A stretch of 64,000 bases of DNA from Terriglobia bacterium (GTDB lineage: Bacteria; Acidobacteriota; Terriglobia; Bryobacterales; Bryobacteraceae). Of the stretch, positions 25,768-33,747 are shown piece after piece. Under the pieces are notes generated by a model. The model saw only the letters and a program-made list of their open reading frames with translations. It was not told the DNA's origin and did no database searches. A program made the translations under genes and the position numbers. Position 1 is the stretch's first letter. Every line of letters begins with the position of its first letter. The stretch covers positions 1 through 64,000 of the forward strand of contig JAJPHN010000032.1 in the NCBI GenBank assembly GCA_021325235.1, written 5' to 3'.

Positions 25768-26996
25768 TGCGACTTGAACTCGATGGCCGCGATTTTGTCG
25801 TCGGTTTGCAGCTTATCGCCCGTCGCGTTGGAGATGCCCTTGGGAACGTTCGTGCGATCGATCAACGATACGGCCTGCACCATGCCGGTGAAGACCAGAT
25901 CGTTGGTGACCTTGGTTCGTTCGTTATCGATGTTGGGGTCGATTCCATGCGTAATGGAACGGCTGGTCTGAGAAAAGTAGATCTTGATATCGTGCGTGGC
26001 GGCCGCGACAAAAACCGGTTTTCCATCGAAGGTCTGCGGCATCTGCCAGATGCGGATGTGATGGCGGGAAGCGAACGTATTGTTCTGTTTTTCGTAGGTC
26101 ATGTCAGGCGGCTTGCCACCGAGGGTCAGTATCGACATCGGTGCTTCGTCGTAGCCGCGATTTTCGATGATGGCCTGCGCGGTCTTGAAATTGGCCGATC
26201 GCCCCAATGGGTCCGAAGCGAACCAGCCGGAATCCTTGAAGGCCTTTTCGACCTGATCGCGCGTGCCAATGAACAGCAAGTTGGTCAGATCGGAGGGATC
26301 GGGCGGCTTGAGCGCGACCGTGCGATAGGGCAACTCTGCGACAAGCGCGGTAAGCTGGGCGGAATTCTGGATCGGGGAGGGCAGGCGTGCGTCCCTGGCG
26401 GGCGTCCAATCGAGCGGCTGCGACAGCTTTACTGTAAATTCAACCCCGGGCTTGTAGACGATCGATGGATCCGCTTCTTTCACGACGGAAGTCTTGACAC
26501 TGGACAGCAGCTGTCCGAGCGTCGAATTCTTCTCCATCACTTTGTCGACGCCGCTTTGCGCTAACGACGTGAAGGTGCGGGAGGCGAGTATGCCGGTGAT
26601 GAGACCCGACTGGTCGACCGATTCGCGCGCATTATCCACGCCGCTCAGAACGCACGTGATGCTCTTTGACTGACCATGTGAATCCTGAATTTTCGTGAAT
26701 TGCAGACGGAGCGTAGCCGGCTGCTCGGCGTTCCCGTCGGCGGCGGGTTTGTTGGCATGCGCATCGGCGGTTACTCCGTCGAGCCTGGTGCCGTCCGCAA
26801 TGGCGATCGTTCCATTGACCAGGACGGGCGCAATCACGACCGCGGAGACGGACTGCCCTGATGGTTTGTCGCTACTCACTTCGGTTGTCAGGCGCAGATC
26901 GATGGTGGTGCCGCTTGGAACGGTAACGGCGAAGGCAGCGGGAATGAAACCTAAGCTGAGCAGAGCACGCAGAGCTGATCGAAGCGGCACAGACAT
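25764..26996 (-). CDS. Secreted LssY_C domain protein
   Basis: A 410-residue exported protein (signal peptide about 1-23, ending AAFA). A beta-rich N-terminal part (VPSGTTIDLRLTTEV, about 25-220) resembles the adhesion-like region seen in acidobacterial proteins. The C-terminal half carries an LssY_C domain: FIGTRDQVEKAFKDSGWF, RHHIRIWQMP, AAATHDIKIYF and HGIDPNIDNER. LssY_C function is unknown. The start was set at the ATG before SVPLRSAL, since longer reading has no signal peptide. Confidence 0.8.
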   Translation of the reverse strand: MSVPLRSALRALLSLGFIPAAFAVTVPSGTTIDLRLTTEVSSDKPSGQSVSAVVIAPVLVNGTIAIADGTRLDGVTADAHANKPAADGNAEQPATLRLQFTKIQDSHGQSKSITCVLSGVDNARESVDQSGLITGILASRTFTSLAQSGVDKVMEKNSTLGQLLSSVKTSVVKEADPSIVYKPGVEFTVKLSQPLDWTPARDARLPSPIQNSAQLTALVAELPYRTVALKPPDPSDLTNLLFIGTRDQVEKAFKDSGWFASDPLGRSANFKTAQAIIENRGYDEAPMSILTLGGKPPDMTYEKQNNTFASRHHIRIWQMPQTFDGKPVFVAAATHDIKIYFSQTSRSITHGIDPNIDNERTKVTNDLVFTGMVQAVSLIDRTNVPKGISNATGDKLQTDDKIAAIEFKSQ

Positions 26997-27072
26997 AAGC
27001 AGTAGCCTGCCGTGTATTTTCTCACCCTGTGGAGACGAAGGCTCTCCTATGCTGTGAATAGGGGCGTGTGGA

Positions 27073-28161
27073 GTGCGATTCGGGCAGAGTACGTTGCGGG
27101 CGACGCTGACAGTATGCGGCACTCTGCTCGTTACCTTCGTTGTGACCGGATTTGCCAGCTCCGCGTTTCATCGTGAGCGGGAAAAGCTCGGCATCGCGCA
27201 CTACGACGCTGGGAAGTCGCTCGAGCAGAAGGGTGAGCTTGATCCGGCGCTGGATGAATATCGGAAAGCGCTGCTGTTTGCTCCGAACAACACGGATTAC
27301 CGCCTTTCGCTGGCTAAAGCATTGCTCGAAGCCGGGCGGCTGAACGAAGCGCAGTCGCATCTGGAGGCGCTGGTACAGGAGGACCCAACCAGCGGGCCAA
27401 TCAATTTGCTGGTGGGACGGCTGGCCTTTCGTCAGCATGACCTGAGGCGCGCCATTGAATACTATCAGCGGGGTGTCTACGAATACTGGCCGGAATCCGA
27501 ACTGGCCGAAAGGAGGCAGGCGCGCTGGGAACTGGCGAATCTGCTGCATGAGAGCGGCGATCGCAACGGATTTATTGGGGAACTGATGCAGCTTTATACC
27601 AATCTGCCGAGCTCCGCTATTGCCGAAAAGCTGAAGGTCGGTTCGCTGCTGCTGTCGAATGGAGCGATTTCCGAAGCTTCCCGCATTTTTCAGGAGCAGG
27701 CACGAGTGGCGCCGCAGAATGCCGACGCTCGTGCCGGACTGGCGCAGGTGCATTTTGCGATGGGAGAGTACGTCTCGGCGCGGCATGAGTTTCAGCGCGT
27801 GCTCCGCCTGGACCCCAAGAACGCGGAAGCTGCGCAGATGCTCGCTTTGACCAACGAAGTCATCGATCTCGACCCGGCGCTGCCCAGCATTACGGCCTCC
27901 GAGCAACTGCGCCGGAGCCGGAATCTGCTCGAGCGTGTGCTGAAGGAGCTCAGCTCCTGCACGAATGCTTCGCCGGCTTTTGCGCAGCGTGTGTCAGACG
28001 CCGGGAAACTGGTTTCCGCTCCTAAACACAGCGAGGACGACGCGGTCTCGATGCAGTCGGCTGCGATGCAGCTGTGGTCGGGACGGGACGGTCCATGCGG
28101 GAAGACAGCGCCGCAGGACAAGGCAATCGATACCGTATTGACAAGGATTGGCCACGAGTGA
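27073..28161 (+). CDS. TPR repeat membrane-anchored protein
   Basis: A 362-residue protein with an N-terminal membrane segment (about 10-30) and about six TPR units: ALDEYRKALLFAPNN, RLNEAQSHLEALVQEDP, LRRAIEYYQRGVYEYWP and ARHEFQRVLRLDPKN among them. TPR arrays bind proteins. The start is GTG, in a 76-bp divergent gap from the LssY_C gene. The stop overlaps the ClC start (GTGA), so the two may be made together. Confidence 0.8.
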   Translation: MRFGQSTLRATLTVCGTLLVTFVVTGFASSAFHREREKLGIAHYDAGKSLEQKGELDPALDEYRKALLFAPNNTDYRLSLAKALLEAGRLNEAQSHLEALVQEDPTSGPINLLVGRLAFRQHDLRRAIEYYQRGVYEYWPESELAERRQARWELANLLHESGDRNGFIGELMQLYTNLPSSAIAEKLKVGSLLLSNGAISEASRIFQEQARVAPQNADARAGLAQVHFAMGEYVSARHEFQRVLRLDPKNAEAAQMLALTNEVIDLDPALPSITASEQLRRSRNLLERVLKELSSCTNASPAFAQRVSDAGKLVSAPKHSEDDAVSMQSAAMQLWSGRDGPCGKTAPQDKAIDTVLTRIGHE

Positions 28162-29825
28162 CCGGCGAATCGTACGAAAAAGTGGAACAATCGGCGCCGG
28201 CTGGTTCACCGCCGGTGCAGACCAGCGGGCGCTTTCGCATTTCTCTGGCGCAGCTGAAGTTCTGGCAAGGCGCATTTGGACACCTGGGCCTGAGCGAGGC
28301 GCAACGATTTCTGCTGCTTGCCTTGCTGATCGGGATTTTTTCCGGCCTACTCGTCGTCTTGTTTCACATCGCGATCGACTTTATCAGCTGGACCACGCTG
28401 GGTGCGCTGGCCGGACGCTTTCATCTGGTCCGCCTGCTTACGCCTGCAATAGGAGCGATCGGCGCGGTGCTGATCGTTCGAAAGGTTTTTCCTCGCGCCA
28501 AAGGCAGCGGCGTCAATCAGACGAAGATCGCGATCTACAGCTCGGACGGTTACGTGCCGGGCGGGACGATTTTTGGCAAGTTTCTGGCCTGCGCGGTTTC
28601 CATCGGATCGGGCAACTCGCTGGGCCCGGAGGATCCATCGCTGCAGATGGGCGCGGGCGTCGCGTCCTGGCTGGGGCGGCTGTTTCATTTGCCGCGCAAC
28701 AGCATGCGACTGATCGCGCCGGTGGGCGCGGCGGCCGGTATCGCAGCCGCTTTCAATACGCCGATTACCGGTGTGCTGTTCGTGATGGAAGAAGTATTGG
28801 CCGACTGGAGCGCGACGGCGGTGGGTTCGATCGTTCTGGCGGCCGTATCGGCGGTGGTGACGATGCGCGCTTTCCTCGGCAACCAGCCGCTGTTCGAAGT
28901 ACCGGAATTTCGACTGGCGAGCGCTTCCGAACTGCTGATTTATGCCGGGATCGGTGTGGTGGGCGGTGCACTGTCGGCTGCGTTCATCACGCTGATCGAG
29001 CGGGTGAAGAAGCAGCTTGCCGAATTCGGGCACTGGCGGCACTGGGTTCTGCCGGCCGCAGCGGGCTTTCTCACCGGAGTGGTGGGGCTCTGGTTTCCAG
29101 AGGTCATGGGCGCCGGTTACGAAGCGATCAACAGCGCGCTGCACGGTCAGTTTCTCTGGCCGGTCCTGATCTATCTGGCGCTCGCCAAGCTGGTTGTGAC
29201 GCTGTTCGCGTTTACGGCGGAGACTCCAGGAGGGATGTTCGCGCCTGCACTTTTTATAGGCGGCATGATGGGCGGCGGCGTGGGCGGACTGGCTCACCGT
29301 ATCTGGCCGCATGCGGCTGCGCCTGCCGAAGCATACCTGCTGGTCGGCATGGGAACGTTTTTTGCGGGTGTGTTTCGAGCCCCGATTACCTCGATTTTCA
29401 TGGTGTTCGAAGTGAGCGCCAGCTACGTGATTATTCTGCCCGTGATGATCTCGAATATTACGTCCTACCTGATTTCGCGGCGGCTGCAGCACACGGCATT
29501 CTTCAAAATGCTGGCCCAGCTTGAAGGCGTAAACCTGCCCTCGGCCGAAGAGAAGCGAAGCTTTCAGCCGCTGCGTGTTGAGGATGCGATGGAAACGCGG
29601 TCGGCGTATACTCGCCTGGCCGGAGCCGCTCAGCTTTATCCGGACGAACCACTGGACGCCGCTTTGCGCGTGCTTTCGACCGAGCAGCAGATTGAAGTCG
29701 TGAGCCGTCTGCATCCGCATGAGGTTCTCGGGACCCTTACGTTACATGACGTGCATCGCGCCTATGGCTTGAACGATGATCATCCGGAGAAGCCGGGCGC
29801 GAGCGCAACCGATAATGGTCATTAG
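28158..29825 (+). CDS. ClC family chloride channel or H+/Cl- antiporter
   Basis: A 555-residue ClC protein with about ten membrane segments. The selectivity motif is GSGNSLGPEDPS, keeping the gating Glu in GPEDP; a second motif is PITGVLFVMEEVL, whose Glu matches the internal proton glutamate of antiporters, and AETPGGMFAPALFIGG follows. A C-terminal region (FQPLRVEDAMETRSAY, then HPHEVLGTLTLHDVHRAY) looks like a reduced CBS module. GTG 28158 overlaps the TPR stop. Confidence 0.9.
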   Translation: MTGESYEKVEQSAPAGSPPVQTSGRFRISLAQLKFWQGAFGHLGLSEAQRFLLLALLIGIFSGLLVVLFHIAIDFISWTTLGALAGRFHLVRLLTPAIGAIGAVLIVRKVFPRAKGSGVNQTKIAIYSSDGYVPGGTIFGKFLACAVSIGSGNSLGPEDPSLQMGAGVASWLGRLFHLPRNSMRLIAPVGAAAGIAAAFNTPITGVLFVMEEVLADWSATAVGSIVLAAVSAVVTMRAFLGNQPLFEVPEFRLASASELLIYAGIGVVGGALSAAFITLIERVKKQLAEFGHWRHWVLPAAAGFLTGVVGLWFPEVMGAGYEAINSALHGQFLWPVLIYLALAKLVVTLFAFTAETPGGMFAPALFIGGMMGGGVGGLAHRIWPHAAAPAEAYLLVGMGTFFAGVFRAPITSIFMVFEVSASYVIILPVMISNITSYLISRRLQHTAFFKMLAQLEGVNLPSAEEKRSFQPLRVEDAMETRSAYTRLAGAAQLYPDEPLDAALRVLSTEQQIEVVSRLHPHEVLGTLTLHDVHRAYGLNDDHPEKPGASATDNGH

Positions 29826-29831
29826 GATTTC

Positions 29832-31118
29832 ATGACGATTCCCTCCGCGATCGAACAAAGCGAAACAAGCACGAAGCCTTCGGCCGAGACGAGCTTCGCT
29901 GAGAGACTGGATCGGCTGGCTTCGGTGGCGGTGAATGTGGGGCTGGGCTTAGCCCCGGGCCAGGAGCTTGTGATGACGGCCTCGACCGACGCCATTCCGC
30001 TCGCCCGGCGCATTACCGAGCAGGCGTACCGTGCGGGCGCGTCGCTGGTGACGACCTTTTACACGGATGAGGAAGCGACTCTGGCGCGATTCCGCTATGC
30101 GCCGGAAGAGAGTTTCGAGCGCGCGCCGGGCTGGCTCTTCAACGGGATTGCGGAGGCCTTTCGTGGCGGCTCAGCACGGCTGGCGATCGCGGGTGCGGAC
30201 CCGGCCTTGCTTGCCAATGAGGATCCGCAGAAGGTAGCGCGCGCCAACGTCGCAAATTCGAAGGCGTACCGGCCGGCGCTCGAATACATCACACGTCACG
30301 AGATCAACTGGACCATCGTGGCCGCCGCCACGCCCGCCTGGGCGCGCCGCGTATTCCCGAACGAGCCTGAGAACATTGCCGTGACCAAACTCTGGGATGC
30401 GATTTTTGCGACGACCCGCATCGATGTGCCCGATCCGGTCTCGAACTGGCGCGAGCACGATGCGCAGTTGCGCCGGCGCGCGGCTTTGTTGAACGAGCGC
30501 CGCTTCGCCACACTGCATTTTCGCGGACCCGGAACCGATCTGCGGGTTGGACTCGCCGACGATCACCTCTGGATGGGCGGCGGGACCAAGGCGCACAACG
30601 GCCTGGACTGCATTCCGAATATGCCGACTGAGGAAGTCTTCACAACGCCGCACAAGGATCGGGTGGAAGGATACGTGACGAGCACGAAACCGCTCTCGTA
30701 TCAGGGCACGCTGATTGAAAATATCGCGGTTCGTTTTGAAGGCGGGGCGATTACGGAAGCTCGTGCGACCCAGGGCGAGACTGTTCTGCGCCGGATGATC
30801 GAAACCGATGCGGGTGCGCGGCGGCTGGGAGAGGTGGCGCTGGTTCCCAATTCGTCGCCGATCGCGCGCAGCGGACTGTTGTTTCTGAATACGCTATTCG
30901 ATGAGAACGCAGCCAGCCATATCGCGCTCGGCCAGGCTTACAGCACCTGCATTCGGGGTGGCGACACGCTGGATTCGGCGCAATTGGCGGCCAAGGGTGC
31001 CAACGAGAGTCTGATTCATGTGGACTGGATGATCGGTTCCGGTTCGATCGATCTCGACGGCCTGCACGTGGATGGGACGGCTGAGCCGTTGATGCGCTCC
31101 GGCGAATGGGTTGGCTGA
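29832..31118 (+). CDS. Aminopeptidase, M29 (AmpS/AmpT) family
   Basis: A 428-residue metal-dependent aminopeptidase. Family segments are clear: LGLAPGQELVMTAS, LARRITEQAYRAGASLV, FNGIAEAF, NMPTEEVFTTPHKD (metal ligand region) and the C-terminal HVDWMIGSGSIDLDG. It follows the ClC gene by 6 nt. The stop faces the sigma-factor stop with 1 nt between. Confidence 0.92.
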   Translation: MTIPSAIEQSETSTKPSAETSFAERLDRLASVAVNVGLGLAPGQELVMTASTDAIPLARRITEQAYRAGASLVTTFYTDEEATLARFRYAPEESFERAPGWLFNGIAEAFRGGSARLAIAGADPALLANEDPQKVARANVANSKAYRPALEYITRHEINWTIVAAATPAWARRVFPNEPENIAVTKLWDAIFATTRIDVPDPVSNWREHDAQLRRRAALLNERRFATLHFRGPGTDLRVGLADDHLWMGGGTKAHNGLDCIPNMPTEEVFTTPHKDRVEGYVTSTKPLSYQGTLIENIAVRFEGGAITEARATQGETVLRRMIETDAGARRLGEVALVPNSSPIARSGLLFLNTLFDENAASHIALGQAYSTCIRGGDTLDSAQLAAKGANESLIHVDWMIGSGSIDLDGLHVDGTAEPLMRSGEWVG

Positions 31119-31119
31119 C

Positions 31120-31890
31120 TCAGGCGGCGCGTTCCGGCTGCCGCATGAGTACGCCCTGCTGGGGCCAGCAGCTTTGCAGGTGAGCCCGAAGGCGCAGGAT
31201 CGCCTGGGACTTCAGCTGGGACACTCGCGACTCGTGCAGCTCGACCACTTTCGAGATTTCGCGCAGTGTCAGTTCTTCGTAGTAGTAGAGGGCAAGAATG
31301 GTTTGCTCGAGCTTCGGAATTCCGGCAAGCGCACGGGCCAGCAGACGCTCCAGTTCGGCGCGCTCCAGAATGCGCGAGGGCCATTTGTCTTCTGAGTCGA
31401 AAACGTAGCGAAGGAGATCGGCGCCGCTCTTCTCCGGATCGCCTGGTTCGAGGCTCGCAACGGTCATGCCCCGCGTCTCGGCCAGCCAATCCTGATACTG
31501 TTGCACGGATAAATCCAGCTGGGCGGCGATCTCTTCCTCGACCGGAACGCGTCCAAGCGTTTTTTCAAGCTCCTGGATGGCGTTTTCGATCATTTTCGCC
31601 CGGCGGCGTTTCTGGCGAGGAGCCCAGTCGAGAACTCGCAGGCTGTCCAGAATCGCACCGCGAATTTTATGCTCGGCGTAGGTCTTCAGTTTGACGCCGT
31701 GAGTCGAATCGTAGCGGTCGATGGCCGAAATGAGGCCCAGGGTGCCGGCCGAAATCAGATCCTCGAGCGATACCGAAGGTGGCACGCCCTTGTGGATCCG
31801 GCTGGCAATCAGCTTCACCTGCGGAAGGTGCTCCATAATCAATTCGTCGCGGGACGAGAGTGTTTCGTCGGTTGCGTCAATGGCGATCAC
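31120..31890 (-). CDS. FliA/WhiG family sigma factor (sigma-28 type)
   Basis: A 256-residue sigma factor with regions 2 (HLPQVKLIASRI, then LEDLISAGTLGLISAIDRYD, then KTYAEHKIRGAILDSLR), 3 (VEEEIAAQLDLSVQQYQDW) and 4 (LYYYEELTLREISKVVELHE). The KIRGAILDSLR motif marks the FliA/WhiG group, which directs flagellar or sporulation-type genes. GTG start with AGGAG 8 nt upstream. The divergent flgM-like gene supports the FliA assignment. No flagellar structural genes occur in the window. Confidence 0.9.
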   Translation of the reverse strand: MIAIDATDETLSSRDELIMEHLPQVKLIASRIHKGVPPSVSLEDLISAGTLGLISAIDRYDSTHGVKLKTYAEHKIRGAILDSLRVLDWAPRQKRRRAKMIENAIQELEKTLGRVPVEEEIAAQLDLSVQQYQDWLAETRGMTVASLEPGDPEKSGADLLRYVFDSEDKWPSRILERAELERLLARALAGIPKLEQTILALYYYEELTLREISKVVELHESRVSQLKSQAILRLRAHLQSCWPQQGVLMRQPERAA

Positions 31891-31937
31891 GCAAATTCTC
31901 CTGGGAAGCGCCCATTTCGGGCTTGCTCCTGGGAGAA

Positions 31938-31964
31938 CCTTCGGCAGTTCTTCGCCAAATCTTA
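31938..31964 (-). promoter_or_regulatory. Sigma-28-like promoter of the sigma factor gene
   Basis: On the minus strand, TAAGATTT is followed after 11 nt by GCCGAAGG, close to the FliA consensus TAAAGTTT-N11-GCCGATAA in both boxes. It lies about 50 nt before the GTG start, leaving a leader that contains the AGGAG site. It suggests positive autoregulation of the sigma factor. Confidence 0.5.
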
Positions 31965-32067
31965 AGGGCTGGCGAAAATTTTATTTAATTTGTACGAGGA
32001 AAGCTCTACATTTATGGCGCTAATATCGATATGTCGGTAAAGGCAGTTGACGCATAAGGAGCACCAG

Positions 32068-32328
32068 ATGAGAATACGCGAACGCGAGCAGACCCTGACA
32101 CGCCGGACGTATTGGAACGTAGCGCCGGCGCGCGCGCGTGAAGTGATCCGGGAGAATACCGATTCACTGGCCGAAACCGATGCCATGACGAGCGCTGCCG
32201 CTCGGCCAGCGCGAGATTCGCGCCTTGAAGATTTACGCGCGCGCGTGAAGAATGGTTCGTACCAGGTCGATCTGGAGGCGCTCAGCCGGAAAATTGTGGA
32301 CAATCACCTGGCGGGCGACAAGCGGTAG
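32068..32328 (+). CDS. FlgM-type anti-sigma-28 factor
   Basis: An 86-residue protein whose C-terminus (RLEDLRARVKNGSYQVDLEA followed by LSRKIVDNHL) matches the FlgM sigma-binding helices. The N-terminus is polar and probably disordered, as in FlgM. ATG 32068 has an AAGGAG site 6 nt upstream. It diverges from the fliA-like gene, so antagonist and target share one 177-bp control region that holds the palindrome ATATCGATAT (32023-32032). Confidence 0.78.
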   Translation: MRIREREQTLTRRTYWNVAPARAREVIRENTDSLAETDAMTSAAARPARDSRLEDLRARVKNGSYQVDLEALSRKIVDNHLAGDKR

Positions 32329-32353
32329 TTCTTAGCTGGCTTTGGCCCCGGCC

Positions 32354-33646
32354 TCAGGTGAACTTTGTGGCGCGCCAGAGCGCCACGCCGGCGATCGCGA
32401 TGACGATCAGCATGGCGAGGCTCAGAAGAGCGAGCCAGCTCATGTGGATTTCCATTTGCGGGATACGGCTCAAGAGGCCGAACGCCACAAAGATTGCGGT
32501 TGCCACCGCGACCACGAGCCAATCGAACCAGCTGCGCCGTGCGTCTTGTGCGACTTCCTGCTGACCGTGCATGCGCGCCAGCACGTACGAGCTGGGCAGA
32601 TTGTAGAGTTGGGCCTCGCGCTCGGCTGCTTCATGCCAGCTTGAGTATTCCTGTTCGCTTGCCGACGAGTACGCGATCGAAACCGCACCGGCAGCCATCA
32701 GCAGCGACCCGCCGATCACCTGCGCATACGTATTCGCGCCCAAACCGCGCAGTTCGCCGAAAACGAGTATGGCCCAAAGCAAGCCCCAGAGCTGATTGGT
32801 ATTCGATAGCGGGATGGCCCGGCTGATCCCGACATATTTGGTCGCGTAATTCTGCAGAAGGTCGCCCACCACCCACATGAAGCCGCCGAGCAGCGGCCAG
32901 AAGAGGATGCCGCGGTTGGCTGCGAGTTGATTCCAGAAGGGGCCAACGCCGCCCAGGAACACGACGGCGACAATCGTGACCGTTGTGATCTCTCCGATTG
33001 TGAAATAGGTGAGAAACGTGAGCGGATTCATGCCGCTGATGTAAGCCTTGCGATACGGGATGTACATGGAGCCGAACATCAGCCCCGCGCCCAGCGCGGC
33101 GAGAATGCCGTGAGCTGCGTTGCCGTGTGCGGATTGCGAAGTCGACGCTTCCGATATGAGAAGCGCGCCGATAAAGATTACCAGAGCGCCACCGACAACG
33201 CCCAGCTTTTTCCAGAGCGAAGCGCGGTGCAGCTCCTTGAAAAGCAGCGTGCCCCAGATGATGCCGATCAGACTGTTGGAATTCCAGAGCGGGAACGCGA
33301 TGCTGAGGCCGATGTCCCGCACGGCGAAGATGGTGAGCGTATTGCCGACCGCCCATAAGCAGCCAGCCATTACGCCCCAGATCACCAGATGCGGTACATG
33401 GCGCGTATCGCTGAGCGTATCGCGGCAGCCGCGCATCAGCGCCGGCAGGCTCCAGCGTGAAATAAAGGCGCCGAGGACCATCATGAACGATATGATCAGC
33501 GGCGATACTGCGACTGTTACCAGCTTGGTCGGAGCCTCCGCGCCGGCGAGCCAGAGCGCGGCCGAGAAACCGCAGAAGATCCCAAGCTTTTGCAGCATCC
33601 GCTGCCGCGCTTCGTTCAAATGCACCTGGGCCGCGCCGGCGCTCAT
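32354..33646 (-). CDS. DMT-type transporter, GRP/RhaT-like
   Basis: A 430-residue membrane protein with about ten transmembrane segments in two halves. Motifs such as FPLWNSNSLIGIIWGTLLFKE and its echo IPLSNTNQLWGLLWAILVFGE are the paired repeats of the GRP/RhaT sugar-transport group. About 60 residues with HEAAEREAQL sit before the last two helices. The substrate is not known, a sugar or other small solute. The ATG overlaps the stop of a 34-codon membrane ORF. Confidence 0.78.
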   Translation of the reverse strand: MSAGAAQVHLNEARQRMLQKLGIFCGFSAALWLAGAEAPTKLVTVAVSPLIISFMMVLGAFISRWSLPALMRGCRDTLSDTRHVPHLVIWGVMAGCLWAVGNTLTIFAVRDIGLSIAFPLWNSNSLIGIIWGTLLFKELHRASLWKKLGVVGGALVIFIGALLISEASTSQSAHGNAAHGILAALGAGLMFGSMYIPYRKAYISGMNPLTFLTYFTIGEITTVTIVAVVFLGGVGPFWNQLAANRGILFWPLLGGFMWVVGDLLQNYATKYVGISRAIPLSNTNQLWGLLWAILVFGELRGLGANTYAQVIGGSLLMAAGAVSIAYSSASEQEYSSWHEAAEREAQLYNLPSSYVLARMHGQQEVAQDARRSWFDWLVVAVATAIFVAFGLLSRIPQMEIHMSWLALLSLAMLIVIAIAGVALWRATKFT

Positions 33647-33747
33647 AAGACCATCCGCAGCAGCAGCAATCCCACGATGAGAACCGCGAACGGAATCCAG
33701 AACTGCACATCGCGGAAGACGGCGCTCCAGCGAAAACGAGGCGTCAC
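33643..33747 (-). CDS. 34-codon single-pass membrane micro-ORF
   Basis: A GTG-started ORF of 34 codons reading a basic N-terminus (TPRFRWSAVFRDVQFW) and one hydrophobic helix (IPFAVLIVGLLLLRMVL). Its GTG overlaps the oligopeptidase stop (GTGA) and its TGA overlaps the transporter ATG (ATGA), so it is locked on both sides in a coupled chain. It could be a small accessory subunit of the transporter, or a coupling device only. No homolog is claimed. Confidence 0.55.
   Translation of the reverse strand: MTPRFRWSAVFRDVQFWIPFAVLIVGLLLLRMVL

Noticed and set aside
28148-29720. Long ORFs in other frames over the ClC gene on both strands
   Set aside because: Low-complexity Arg/His reading with no motifs; ClC selectivity motifs are clear in the chosen frame.
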